Shown here piece after piece: positions 1-10,300 of a stretch of DNA of 41,091 nucleotides (position 1 is its first letter; every line of letters begins with the position of its first letter). Made by a program: the position numbers and the translations under genes. The stretch is from the NCBI GenBank assembly GCA_016208855.1, contig JACQXF010000143.1, positions 1-41,091 of the forward strand, read 5' to 3'. Under the pieces are notes generated by a model, which saw only the letters and a program-made list of their open reading frames with translations, had not been told where the DNA came from and ran no database searches. Origin of the DNA: Nitrospirota bacterium (lineage in GTDB: Bacteria; Nitrospirota; Thermodesulfovibrionia; UBA6902; DSMQ01).

Positions 1-136
1 CGAAGAAGCGGCCTTGTCGGGCTAACCGATGTTTACAGTTGTTCTTTATAACTATACGAACCGCCGTATGCCGAACGGCACGTACGGTGGTGTGAGAGGA
101 CGGTAGGTGAAATAATCACCTACCTCCTACTCGATT
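1..136 (+). mobile_element. 3' end of a group II intron (domains V and VI)
   Basis: The segment ends in a recognisable group II intron 3' terminus. Domain V spans about 60-91: a 9-bp lower stem (60-68 with 83-91, one G-U pair, containing a CGC triad), a 2-nt CG bulge at 81-82, a 4-bp upper stem and a GAAC tetraloop at 73-76. Domain VI is the hairpin 102-124 (GGTAGGTG paired with CACCTACC), followed by the usual TCCTACTCGAT-type end near 135. The intron body and any reverse transcriptase/maturase lie upstream of the window. The exact 3' splice boundary is inferred, not visible. Confidence 0.8.
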
Positions 137-161
137 ATTCCCCGGGTGTAGGGGGTTGTTA

Positions 162-231
162 ATTCCCCTCTATCAAGAGGGGATTAAGGGGTGTGTAACC
201 CCTCTTTGGAAAAGAGGGGCAAGGGGAGATT
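162..231 (+). repeat. Double-hairpin miniature repeat, copy 1
   Basis: About 70 bp made of two short hairpins, CCCCTCTATCAAGAGGGG and CCCCTCTTTGGAAAAGAGGGG, ending GGGGAGATT. A near-identical copy lies at 2975-3043 and related fragments near 2154-2190 and 40933-40953. It has no coding capacity. It sits between the intron end and the collar-protein gene. Confidence 0.75.
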
Positions 232-281
232 CTTAGAAAAATAAATAACCAATATTTCACATACACAAAGGAGGAATGAAT

Positions 282-1247
282 ATGTATAGAACAAGGCTAA
301 TCAAGATCATTTTGTTAACAGCGGTGGTTGTTTTATTTTCAGTTGTGGCGTCACACGCTGTAACTGTCCCGCAGATGATCAACTACTCAGGCACGTTGAA
401 TGGCATAAACGGCAATCCGGTGGCCAACGGCAATTATAGCATGGAGTTCAGGATTTACAACGTGGCGTCAGGCGGTGTTGCGTTGTGGACGGAGAAGTGG
501 GACACGACGACGAGTCAGGTTGCGGTTGTCAGCGGGACTTTCAATGTGATGCTTGGGGCTATTGATAAGGTGAACAATCCCATCCCGGCGAATTTCTTTC
601 AGGAGAATCCGGAGACCTTTCTTGGGATAAAGGTAGGTAATGACTCGGAGATGCTCCCGCGTCAGAAGATTACGAGTGTTGGATATGCGCTTTCCGCATG
701 GAACGGAGTTCCTAAAGGCGGGATAATCATGTGGAGCGGGGCGATAACCGATATTCCTGCGGGATGGGCGTTGTGTGATGGGTCGAATGGTACGCCGAAT
801 TTGAGAGACAGGTTTGTTGTGGGCGCGGGGAGCGGGTATGCAGTTCATGCGACAGGGGGTACAACGACAAATAATATTAGCCATACACACTCCGGACCAA
901 GTCATCAGCATGGTATTTTTGGAAATGATTTGAATCATTACCATGGAGTTAATGGTCATACTCATGACTATATTGGTTCAACCGGGATTTCTCCTCAAAG
1001 ACGGGATGCGAGTACATCTGGGTCTACTGATTTTTCGGACAGAGACCACACTCATAGTTATTCTGGCACAACGGATGCAGGAACTTTGTATGCTACGAAA
1101 TGGGCTTCTGAACAAGGTTTTAATTTAAATCATAATCATGGTGGGGCAACAGATGCTAATGGTACTGGCCAAACGGGATCGGAAGGATCAACTTCACTCG
1201 AAAACAGACCGCCTTATTACGCGCTGGCGTTTATTATGAAGCTGTAG
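282..1247 (+). CDS. Secreted phage-tail-collar domain protein with HxH motifs
   Basis: About 321 residues. An N-terminal signal peptide (hydrophobic run around residues 8-25, ending SHA-type) precedes a ~110-residue domain of the kind often paired with collar domains. A tail-collar fold follows (GWALCDGSNGTPNLRDRFVVG near residues 165-185), and the protein closes with the typical ENRPPYYALAFIMKL. Between them is a His-rich stretch with six HxH triplets (HTH, HQH, HYH, HTH, HTH, HNH), a pattern known to bind metal in T4-type fibre tips. The ATG at 282 was preferred over 276 because AAGGAGG ends at 274. Role unknown; a surface-exposed or adhesive function is likely. No other phage structural genes are nearby, so this is not evidence of a prophage. 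Confidence 0.8.
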   Translation: MYRTRLIKIILLTAVVVLFSVVASHAVTVPQMINYSGTLNGINGNPVANGNYSMEFRIYNVASGGVALWTEKWDTTTSQVAVVSGTFNVMLGAIDKVNNPIPANFFQENPETFLGIKVGNDSEMLPRQKITSVGYALSAWNGVPKGGIIMWSGAITDIPAGWALCDGSNGTPNLRDRFVVGAGSGYAVHATGGTTTNNISHTHSGPSHQHGIFGNDLNHYHGVNGHTHDYIGSTGISPQRRDASTSGSTDFSDRDHTHSYSGTTDAGTLYATKWASEQGFNLNHNHGGATDANGTGQTGSEGSTSLENRPPYYALAFIMKL

Positions 1248-1279
1248 GATTGAAGGGGTAATTTATGAATTGCCTCTAC

Positions 1280-1314
1280 AAATTCAAAATTGAAGATTCA
1301 AGATTCAAAATTAA
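1280..1314 (+). repeat. 7-bp-period tandem repeat
   Basis: Five imperfect heptamers of the type AAATTCA/AGATTCA in perfect 7-bp register. This is one of about a dozen unrelated heptamer or octamer arrays in this window. It lies between the collar gene and the first toxin gene. Confidence 0.7.
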
Positions 1315-1325
1315 GAAAGGACTGG

Positions 1326-1346
1326 ATGCCGGATCGAGTCCGGCAT
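1326..1346 (+). repeat. REP-like palindrome
   Basis: A hairpin with 8-bp perfect arms (ATGCCGGA, loop TCGAG, TCCGGCAT) followed by GACGG. It resembles the widespread miniature repeats around GGAATGACGG-type ends; a similar end recurs at 2211-2224. It lies just beyond the 3' end of the minus-strand toxin gene and could also end its transcript. Confidence 0.6.
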
Positions 1347-1362
1347 GACGGAAACAACATGA

Positions 1363-1872
1363 TTAGTCAGATGATGCAGGGAGATAAAGCTTGAGCCAAT
1401 CAACACGTTTAAAGTCTGAATCGTTTGAGGCGATACTGGCAATACCGATGTCTTCCATTATTTTGAGGGTGAGGGCATCATTGGATAAAAAGCCGTATTT
1501 TGTTTTATTAAACTGGCTGGCTTCGATAACCTTTTGCGTTATCCGGACTATTTCAATATTAAGTCCCGCAATTTTATTCGGCACGGTTAAATGCTTCGTT
1601 AATTGTTTAACAATGTCAGGATGCTGCTTCAGATATTTCGGAAGATTCCTGATCTCTATAGCAAGAACGGATGATGCTTCTACCATCATGAGACGGTGGG
1701 ATGCTTCCATTATGATCCCGGCTGAGGTAACTCCATGAATTTGAGACATCTCAACCCTGTAAAGAAAATCGGTGCAGGATTTGTTGAATTTAGAGCCGTT
1801 GGAGAAGTGATATACAAATACATTTGTGTCAATGAACACCTTGGAGCCGGCTTCTATTTCATGAAGAAACAA
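1363..1872 (-). CDS. PIN-domain toxin (VapC-like)
   Basis: A 169-residue PIN-domain protein, predicted to be a Mg-dependent endoribonuclease toxin. The acidic residues expected for the active site are visible: D15 in FIDTN, E56, D132 in LSNDALT, and D151/D153 near the C-terminus. It starts with TTG at 1872, three bases after the antitoxin stop, with no Shine-Dalgarno of its own, so translation is probably coupled to the antitoxin. The pair is antiparallel to the flanking secreted-protein genes. The RNA target cannot be read from sequence. Confidence 0.85.
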   Translation of the reverse strand: MFLHEIEAGSKVFIDTNVFVYHFSNGSKFNKSCTDFLYRVEMSQIHGVTSAGIIMEASHRLMMVEASSVLAIEIRNLPKYLKQHPDIVKQLTKHLTVPNKIAGLNIEIVRITQKVIEASQFNKTKYGFLSNDALTLKIMEDIGIASIASNDSDFKRVDWLKLYLPASSD

Positions 1873-1875
1873 TTG

Positions 1876-2082
1876 TTAAGCCTCTTCTGGAAGAAACTCA
1901 GGTTCAAGGGCAATGTCATCAACACTCTGTTTGTTCCTTGCCGGAATAGTGCCGCTTGTTGCAAAGGCAATGCTCTCAGTTTCCTCAAAAGTAAGATGTA
2001 CTTTAGTATGCTCTTTCATTTCAACTGTGGAGATCGGCTTAAAAACACCATCTTCAAAAACTGCATCAATTACTTTAGGCAT
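1876..2082 (-). CDS. DUF104-type antitoxin
   Basis: A 68-residue small protein beginning MPKVIDAVFEDGVFKP, the standard opening of the DUF104/AF2212-like antitoxin family. The ATG at 2082 is preceded by GGGAGG at optimal spacing (2093-2098). An upstream in-frame start would add 12 residues translated from the leader and is less likely. It is paired with the PIN gene directly downstream. Its leader is nearly identical to that of the second antitoxin (2671-2913), showing the two pairs are related by duplication or parallel insertion. Confidence 0.85.
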   Translation of the reverse strand: MPKVIDAVFEDGVFKPISTVEMKEHTKVHLTFEETESIAFATSGTIPARNKQSVDDIALEPEFLPEEA

Positions 2083-2153
2083 AATTGGATTACCTCCCTG
2101 ATAAATCAAATTTACCATATGAGTATTTTTATGTCAAAAAAGATCGTTTGCAA

Positions 2154-2225
2154 AATCCCCCTTCATCCCCCTTTGTCAAAGTGGGAGATAAGAAAAACAA
2201 GGTTTCGGACAAGCCGGAATGACGG
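2154..2225 (+). repeat. Fragments of miniature repeats
   Basis: The gap between the two toxin-antitoxin pairs (2119-2237) contains a degenerate copy of the CCCCCTTT..AAAG repeat and a GGAATGACGGG end of a second repeat type. No gene or promoter stands out here. Confidence 0.5.
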
Positions 2226-2237
2226 GAAAGAAGGGAA

Positions 2238-2684
2238 TCAGGATTTGCTTATGATGGCTAAGAACTTTGATAGAGAGATGACTTTGACGCTGTGTTGTGA
2301 GAGGAACGAGGAGACTTTTCTGTCGAACTTTATATCATCATCTCTTGTGACAAGGTATTCTGCTTTCCCTTTGATCGCAGTTTCAATGACAAGGTCATCA
2401 TCTTTATCACGGCAAATAGCAATATTCCCTGAAACAGGAACATCTTCTGCCCGGTCTTCAAGGAGAAAAAGCAGTTTGGCAATATCATCATTCTCGATTT
2501 TAAACTTGTTCTTAATTTTTGGACGATTGAGCACTTCTGCAAGTTCTTCAAGCATTGGAACGGATATGACAACATTAAAACTGCCTTCCTCAAAAGAGTT
2601 TCGCAATTTAGCTGGGAAACCGAAAGGATTGAGCAGGGAAGACACCCAGATGTTAGTGTCAATAACTGCTTTAACGGCGGGCAC
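2238..2684 (-). CDS. PIN-domain toxin (COG1569-like)
   Basis: A 148-residue PIN protein of the 'putative toxin component, PIN family' type: AVIDTN with D9 at the N-terminus, acidic pair E46/E47, the CRDKDDD cluster (D95-D97) and TRDDDI near the C-terminus. Predicted ribonuclease toxin. It starts with GTG at 2684 and overlaps the antitoxin's 3' end by 14 nt, a typical coupled arrangement. It is of a different PIN subfamily from the toxin at 1363-1872 although both antitoxins are DUF104. Confidence 0.85.
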   Translation of the reverse strand: MPAVKAVIDTNIWVSSLLNPFGFPAKLRNSFEEGSFNVVISVPMLEELAEVLNRPKIKNKFKIENDDIAKLLFLLEDRAEDVPVSGNIAICRDKDDDLVIETAIKGKAEYLVTRDDDIKFDRKVSSFLSQHSVKVISLSKFLAIISKS

Positions 2685-2913
2685 GCTTTGCCGCCCTGAC
2701 TTCTTTTATGGCTTCAGCGATATCAGCTTCAATTTCTTCCGGGGAGAATTTTGCGGTTTGTTTATGTATCTTCTTAATGATGCGGTCAAACTGTTTACGC
2801 CATTCCTCGTGTGGGATTATCTTTATGGAAACTTTTTCGTGTTCTTTAATTTTTACTTTTTCAAGCGGCTTAAAAACGCCATTTTCAAAAACTGCTTCAA
2901 TTACTTTAGACAT
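2671..2913 (-). CDS. DUF104-type antitoxin
   Basis: 80 residues starting [20 protein letters not shown], closely matching the antitoxin at 1876-2082 over its first ~30 residues. It has a longer, highly charged C-terminus ending AAKRARR that probably contacts its own toxin. The start at 2913 is set by GGGAGG at the right distance. Its stop lies inside the toxin gene. Confidence 0.85.
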   Translation of the reverse strand: MSKVIEAVFENGVFKPLEKVKIKEHEKVSIKIIPHEEWRKQFDRIIKKIHKQTAKFSPEEIEADIAEAIKEVRAAKRARR

Positions 2914-2974
2914 GATTGGGTTACCTCCCTGGTAACTCAAATGTACCATATGGGGAATCTTGCTGTCAAAAATT

Positions 2975-3043
2975 ATTCCCCTCTATCAAGAGGGGGCAGG
3001 GGTGTGTATTCCCCTCTTTGGCAAAGAGGGGCGAGGGGAGATT
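2975..3043 (+). repeat. Double-hairpin miniature repeat, copy 2
   Basis: Near-copy of 162-231: two hairpins (CCCCTCTATCAAGAGGGG and CCCCTCTTTGGCAAAGAGGGG) and the same GGGGAGATT end. It lies between the second toxin-antitoxin leader and the Rhs-core gene, in the same orientation as copy 1. Confidence 0.75.
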
Positions 3044-3054
3044 TTCACAATGTC

Positions 3055-3103
3055 ATTCCCGTGAAAACGGGAATCCAGAGGAAGGGCATATTGCAATATG
3101 CCC
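3055..3103 (+). repeat. Two REP-like palindromes fused to the Rhs gene's 5' end
   Basis: An 8-bp-arm hairpin ATTCCCGT-GAAA-ACGGGAAT (3055-3074) and a perfect 20-bp palindrome GGGCATATTGCAATATGCCC (3084-3103), followed by CCTACAATATT. They occupy the place where a ribosome-binding site and normal signal-peptide start of the next gene would be expected. Confidence 0.7.
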
Positions 3104-3117
3104 CTACAATATTCTGC

Positions 3118-4206
3118 ATGGTGATGTTATTCGTGCTGACATTTATTCCCTTCGCTCACGCCGACACCCCTGACACGAACATCATCAACATCTACGACTC
3201 AAACGGTAATCTTGTCACCGGTGATGGGAACTATTATGAATACAATGATGCAAATCAATTAGTGAGGGTGCGGCAGGGTGACCAGACCGGCGCGGTTGTC
3301 GCGGAATATTTCTATGATTATTCAGGACAGCGCATTAAGAAGATTGAAAACGGAGTGACGACTTACTACATCGGCAAACATTTTGAGAAACAGGTCGGCG
3401 GAACGGGCGAAGGGAATTCGAGTTACTACTTTGCCGAAGGCGAGAGGGTCGCGAAGAAAGACCCATCGGGTAATATTTACTTCTACCACTCCGACCACCT
3501 TGGCGGGACAAACGCGGTCACCGATTCAGCAGGGACAGTGGTTGCAAGGGCTGATTACCTGCCTTTCGGAGAAATGAAACAGGGAAGCACAGGGAATGAG
3601 AAGTATTCATACACCGGCAAGGAAAAGGACAAGACCGACCTCTATTACTTTGAAGCCCGTTACAACAGTCCGATGTTCAAGCACTTCACACAGGCGGATG
3701 TGGCCTCTCCTGACCTTTCCGACCCGCAGGATTTGAACAGGTATTCGTATGTCGGCAATAATCCGATGAGTTATGTTGATCCGGATGGGTTTAAGAAGAA
3801 AAAGAAGGCGAATAAGGTTGTTAAAAAAGCAAAGCAATTAGTCAGTAGTGCAGAAAAAACAATTAATAAAAATATTGCTGTAGCAAAAAAGATAACTGGA
3901 AAAGCCATAACGACAGCTGTTGTCTTGTATGTTACAGCTAAAAAACCTGAACTTGGCAAAAAAATATCAGGTCTATTTAAATTTACGGGCTTGCTATCAA
4001 ACGGTTGGAAAATAAATGACTCAGCTAAAAAAACAGATAAAGCATTCGATAAGCATTATAAAGATATTGTTAAGAAAATTGATAGCAATGAGCCTGTCGA
4101 TGTTCTTGACACCAGGCCCCAATGGTTCTTTGGAAAAGGAAGGGAAGATATATCTAAGCACGCAGATGGAGTAATACAAAGTGGTGTAGGTATGATCGGC
4201 TATTGA
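3118..4206 (+). CDS. Rhs core protein with variable C-terminal tip, 5' end rewritten
   Basis: About 362 residues from the ATG at 3118. A short hydrophobic stretch ending FAHA (signal-peptide-like, but lacking the basic N-terminus) leads straight into the last few YD repeats. The Rhs-associated core follows (YHSDHLGG near residue 125; NRYSYVGNNPMSYVDPDG ending near residue 224). The final ~138 residues after DPDG are unrelated to the core, Lys-rich and more AT-rich, as expected for a polymorphic toxin tip; I do not recognise its fold. No Shine-Dalgarno precedes the start, and miniature repeats abut it. It is probably a displaced C-terminal part of a larger Rhs gene, possibly not expressed. No immunity gene is evident before the next gene. 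Confidence 0.65.
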   Translation: MVMLFVLTFIPFAHADTPDTNIINIYDSNGNLVTGDGNYYEYNDANQLVRVRQGDQTGAVVAEYFYDYSGQRIKKIENGVTTYYIGKHFEKQVGGTGEGNSSYYFAEGERVAKKDPSGNIYFYHSDHLGGTNAVTDSAGTVVARADYLPFGEMKQGSTGNEKYSYTGKEKDKTDLYYFEARYNSPMFKHFTQADVASPDLSDPQDLNRYSYVGNNPMSYVDPDGFKKKKKANKVVKKAKQLVSSAEKTINKNIAVAKKITGKAITTAVVLYVTAKKPELGKKISGLFKFTGLLSNGWKINDSAKKTDKAFDKHYKDIVKKIDSNEPVDVLDTRPQWFFGKGREDISKHADGVIQSGVGMIGY

Positions 4207-4337
4207 GCATTAACAATACATATCTATATTGTGAATATATGATGACATTAAGAGGGATGCCTATAATAATGATGTCACGATCTTTTGATAATATCATGGG
4301 TGCCAGCCCTTCTGATAAGGCAGGTGTCGCCGTGAAT

Positions 4338-7300
4338 ATGAAACGTCATGCGATATCGTCCGGTATCAATAGAAGACTGTCACTTTTCGTTATTGCGTTG
4401 CTATTTTCTGTATTCATCGTCCCATTTGCTCACGCCTCAGAGAAGACGGTCTGGAACGCCTATCAGTCCCCTCTCTTCTCCGGTAGTTACAATTATAACC
4501 ACTCTATCGTTGTTCCGCCGGGGATTGATGGGCTGTCTCCCAAAGTCTCCATTTCCTACAAGAGCTATCTTGCAAAAAACCGGGCTGGATGGGTCGGCGC
4601 GGGATGGGAAGTACCGTCAATCTACATTCAGCGTAATATTCAGAATACGATAACGGATACGAACGATGACACATTTGAGCTCATCTTCGGAGGCGCGAAA
4701 AGCGAGTTTGTGTTTGTGCAGGCGGACGGACGCTATCACACTAAGATTGAATCCTATTTGAAAATTGAGAAGAAGATAGGCGCGACAAACGAAAAGGGCG
4801 ATTACTGGATTGTGACGGCAAAGGATGGGACGGAGTATCGCTTCGGCTATAACCTTGATTCAGAAAACAAGGTCAACTCCTCTGACCTGACTGTTCAATA
4901 TATCTGGCGGTGGAGCCTTGACAGGATAAAGGACACAAACGGCAACTGCGTCTATTTCACCTATACTGAAAACCCGACTGCCAATGACAAAGGCGCAGTC
5001 TATCTGAGCAGGATTGAATACAACAACGATAAGAAGCGGATGATTGATTTCATCCTTGAAAACACAGACAGGCCTGACATATATCAGACAGTTGATCAAG
5101 GCTCGGAGATTCAGGAGGCGAGGAGATTAAGCGAGATTCGGATAATAGTTGACGGCTCAACGGTCAAGAAGTTCAGGCTCGAATATTCATACAATGCAGT
5201 GCAGAACAAATCCTTCCTCACCTCCATTACAAAATACGGAAGCGACGGGACCACTGCATTGCCTCCGACAAGGTTTGAATACACAACCTATACCGACAGC
5301 GTAAGCGGCGAGCAGGCAGACCTGCTTTCAAAGATAACAAGCGAACTCGGCGGAATCACGACAGTTGCCTATACTGGGTCATCAGCAGTCCCGAATACAA
5401 CCCTTCCGTATAATTACTGGCTCGTCTCGTCTTTAACACTGGACAATGGAATGACAGGCGCTCATGCCTCCACATCCACTCTAAATCTCTCGTATGAAAA
5501 CGGAGCATATGACCTTATATCAAACGAGTTCAGAGGATTCGGCAAGGTTACGGAGACAAGGGCGGACGGTACAAAGATTACCCACAGCTTTCATCAGGAC
5601 AATGCAAAAAAGGGCAGGGAATATCAGACACTTGTTACAGATGCGCAGGACAAACCTTATCTTTCAACAGACAGCGTCTGGACGGATTCATTATCCAACG
5701 ATGTCTATATTGTCCGGCTTCAAAGCACAGAGGAAAAGACATTTGACGGTGTGCCTGATAATCCGAAGATCGTAAAGACAGAATTTCAGAATTTTGACGA
5801 GTACGGGAATGTTGGGCTGGCGATTGATCACGGCGATCTTTCCATCAGCGGCGATGAGACGTATTCCTACAGCGAATTTGTCTATAACACTGACCGCTGG
5901 ATCGTAAACAAGACAAAGCACAGCTATGTCTCAACCGCTCCATGTGCTTCATCAACATCATGTACTTCCAAGCTCAGGGGAAGCTGGTTTTATTACGACG
6001 GATGGTTTATCAATGACGGTGTACCATTCAAGGGCAATCTGACAAAAGAGGAGCACTGGAACAATAAGGGGAGCAACCCGGTGATTCAACACCAGTACGA
6101 TTCATTCGGGAATCTTGTGCAGACAATTGACCCCGCAGGACGTTCAACAAAGATCAACTATGAGACGGTATTCAACACCTTCCCCATAGAAGTGATCAAC
6201 GCAAAGAACCAGCTTGAGAGAAGAAAATTCAATGCATACGGACAGATGACAGAGCAGACAGACCCGAACGGCAACACGACAACTTATGCTTATGACGTAT
6301 TGAATAGGCTGTTTAAAGTGGTGAAGCCTTATGACTCGGATGCATATCCAACTCTGACTGTTCAATACGGAATAAACGCGGCCCCGCCGCACAGGATTGT
6401 AAGCTCGGCAAGAGAGACAGCGGACGGAGGCACGCTTGACAGCGTCAAAATTGTTGACGGTTTCGGCAGGGCATTGCAGGCGCGCTCAGAATATGAGAAC
6501 CCTGCCAACAGCATTGTCTCTGATGTCTTCTATGACAGCATGGGCAGGGATTACAGGCATTCCAATTCATATCTGACCGCTTACTCACTTGATTACACAA
6601 CGCCTGATATAAGCAAGCCCAAGTCGCAGACAGATTATGATGCTATAGGACGCCCGCATAAGATCACCAATCCTGACAGCACATTCAGCACATATTCATT
6701 TGACCATTGGTCAGCAACCGAGACCGACGAGAATAACAATTCCAAGACACAGGCATTTGACTCAAACGGAAAACTCATTCAGGTCATAGAGAGAAACAGC
6801 GGGCAGTCATACACTACGAACTATCAGTATAATCCCGTTGGCGAGCTCCTTCAGTTGACCGACCATTACGGCAATACTTCAGTAAATGAGTATGACTCGC
6901 TTGGCAGGAAGACAAGGATGGTGGATGCAGACCTTGGAGAGCGGAGATTTGAATACGATCTAACTGGCAGTATGACCTCGCAGACGGATGCAAAAGGCAT
7001 TGCCACAAGGTACATGTATGATCCCTTAAACAGGATGACGTTGATTGATTATCCGAATGATCAGGATGTGTATTTTGTTTTTGACTTAAACACAAAAGGC
7101 GCGGTCTCTCAGATTACGGACAGTGTCGGCACTGTCAGCTTTAAGTATGATCAGAGAATACGTAAGACAGAGGAGACAAGGACAGCGGACGGATTTATCT
7201 GGACTACCAAATGGGAATACGACTCGATGGACAGGGTTGTGAAGCAGACTTATCCTGACGGCGGCATCGTTAATTTCAACTATACCGGGCAGGGAGAACT

Positions 7301-10300
7301 CGGCAGTATTCCGGGCATCATTAACAGCATGAGCTATAACGCAAGCGGCCTGCTGATCCAAAAGATTTACGCAAACGGAAAGAGCACAACTTTTACCTAC
7401 AATGATACCAACCAGAGGCTTACCGGCATATCATCAGCCGGAATACAGAATTTTACATACACATACGATCCGGTGGGCAACTTAAAGTCAATCACCGACT
7501 CAGTCGGAGCAAGGACGGAAAGCTTTGAGTATGATGCGCTGAACAGGTTGACTCATGCATTTGATAATGCGGCAACTAACAGCTATGACACTAACTATGT
7601 CTATGACGCAATTGGCAATATGCTGTCGGAGAAGAACAACAAGACCGGCGAGATGACGCAATATACCTATGGACAAGGGACAGCCAAACCTCACGCAGTC
7701 ACAGGAAAGGCCCAAAGCCTACCGGTCATCGGTTCATTTGTTCTAAACAATGGAAATGCCTACAGCACACATCAGCAGATTACGTTGAATAATATATCCT
7801 TCGGAAATTCTACAGATTACATGGCGAGCGAGGATCAGAACTTCATAGGAGCATCGTGGCAGGCGTTTTCAACAGCTCCAAATTTTATGTTAAGTCCGGG
7901 CTTTGTCAAAAAGACTGTTTACTTCAAAGTCCGCAATGCCAATGGAGAATCACAGGTCAAATCTGATGACATAGAATTCATGCAGGATACGGACAATGAT
8001 GAGACCCCTGACTCATATGACAGCGACGATGATAATGACGGGATACCGGACATTGCTGATACATCGCCTCTTGATTCGACCAACGCCGCACTTGACCCTG
8101 ACAATGACGGACTCAACAATCTGCAGGAGTATCTGAACAACACCAATCCCAATAATCCAGATTCGGATAATGACGGCTGGAGTGATAATTACGAGATTAT
8201 GACATCCGGCACTAACCCGAATAGCGCAGATACAGACGGAGACGGGGTCAATGATCCTGTGGACACAAATCCGAGAAACCCATACAACGATGGTTTCAGT
8301 GAGAATTATTCGGTCCGGCGATGGACCTTCAATGCAGGAGGCGCTGCTTCACGCAGCAGTGAAGCATATATGGTCAACATTGACAGGCTGGGCAGCGGGT
8401 TCAGCAAGGGCGCATTTGTTGACACAGACGGAGACGGCCTGCCTGACACATGGGAGAACATTAATGGGCTGAATCCTGTTGATGCAACTGATGCACAGAG
8501 CGATACGGACGGCGACGGGCTGACGAATCTTCAGGAGTTTCTGAATAATACAAACCCCCTGCTTTCTGACAGCGATAATGACGGCTGGAGCGACTACATC
8601 GAAATTTACATAAAACACACTGACCCCAATGACCCTGACACGGATAATGACGGAGTAAACGATTCACGCGACCCTGACTCAAAGAGCATTTATCATTTTG
8701 GGGTAAGCGAGAACTATTCCATAAGAAACGGTACAGGCTTAAGCTCCGGCTTTAATGAAGGCGGCGGCGTCAGAAGCAGTGAAACATTTACTATTGCTGA
8801 CATCATCGGAGGAAACGTGAATGGGGCCCTTTCCAGCAGCCCTACTCTTACAGTGGAACCGGACACGGTCAATTTTGATAATGCTGTTGTAGGTAATCCT
8901 TCATCGGTTTCCCTGTTCATACAGAATGAGGGCGTTGACAACATCGTCATTGGGACTATTACCATTGCAGGTAAAGATACCATAGAGTTTACTTTGCAGA
9001 ACGATAACTGCTCCAACAGAATCCTGTCCCCATTCATTACCTGTACAGTTCAGGTGGTGCTTATTCCAAAGTCGAACGGCGCAAAAGGCGCTGTTGTAAA
9101 TATCCCCTACAACGACTCTGAGATAAAATACAAAACTGTTTCAATGGCAGGGATTGTAATCCCTGATGCTGCTCCGCCGGATACGATCATAACCGGCAAG
9201 CCTGCGAATCCTTCAAATGAAAGCTGGGCGACATTTAATTTCACCTCAACGGAATTGAATTCAACCTTTGAATGCAAAATTGACGGCAATAATTTTACCG
9301 CCTGCACAAATCCAACAGGATATGTCTATCTTGCAGATGGAGATCATGTATTTTCAGTCAGGGCAACTGATGCGGCAGGGAATACTGACCCATCGCCTGC
9401 GGTTTATACATGGACTATTGATACAGTAAGACCAGCTTCAATAATCACGTCTCCTCAAAATGGGACAACGGTAATCGGTTCAGCATTTACCATTAAAGGC
9501 ACGGCGTCAGATATCGGCACAGGCGTCCAAAAAATAGAGATATCCACAGACGGAGGAGCAACATGGAATATAGCAATAGGCACAACCTCATGGTCTTATG
9601 CATGGACGATTTCTGCTGATGGAATCTATACAATTAAATCCCGCGCAACTGACAAAGCAGGCAATGTTGAAATATTGGGCTCAGGAATAACTGTCACTGC
9701 TTATAATCGTCAGCCGTCTGCGGTCTCTATAAACGGAAGGCAGATGCTTCTAAACAGCAGTCCTTTTACAGTTAAAGGCGTGGTTTATTCACCTGTTCCA
9801 ATCGGCCATGACCCTGAGACTACACCGCCTTATGGCGATTATTTTACGAGTGATCAATTCGGTATTTATGACCGTGATTTGCCGTTATTAAGGGCAATGG
9901 GTGTAAATACAGTGCGTCTCTATAACTGGAATAACACGGCAAACCATCTTGATTTTCTTGATAAGGCATATAACGGCGGCGTTAAACCGATATATGTAAT
10001 AGCAGGATTCTGGATAAACGGCGGACAGGATATTGACCCTGCATCTTCTGTTAATGTCAGAGAGCAGTTAAAGGCTCAATTCAGAGAGATGGTTTCAATA
10101 CATAAGAATCACCCTGCAATCTTAATGTGGGCAATAGGCAGTGATTTAAACGCTAACTCAATGTATGGCGGCAGTCTCAACAATCTGTTCAGCCTGATTA
10201 ATGAACTATCTGCAGAGGCGCATGCAGAGGATGGCAATCATCCTGTGACAATGCCTCTTGCTGATATTAATATCATAAATACAATTACAGCGTATAATTC

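Noticed and set aside
468..965. 165-codon minus-strand frame opposite the collar gene
   Set aside because: It is antisense to a clear secreted protein, has no RBS or recognisable motif, and is a shadow of biased codon use.
282..1247. Prophage tail gene
   Set aside because: It carries a signal peptide and has no capsid, terminase, baseplate or integrase genes around it; collar domains also occur in secreted bacterial proteins.
1735..3117. Plus-strand open frame continuous with the Rhs-core gene
   Set aside because: It runs antisense through two convincing PIN/DUF104 pairs and through miniature repeats, and shows no protein-like composition before the FAHA signal; the gene call therefore begins at 3118.
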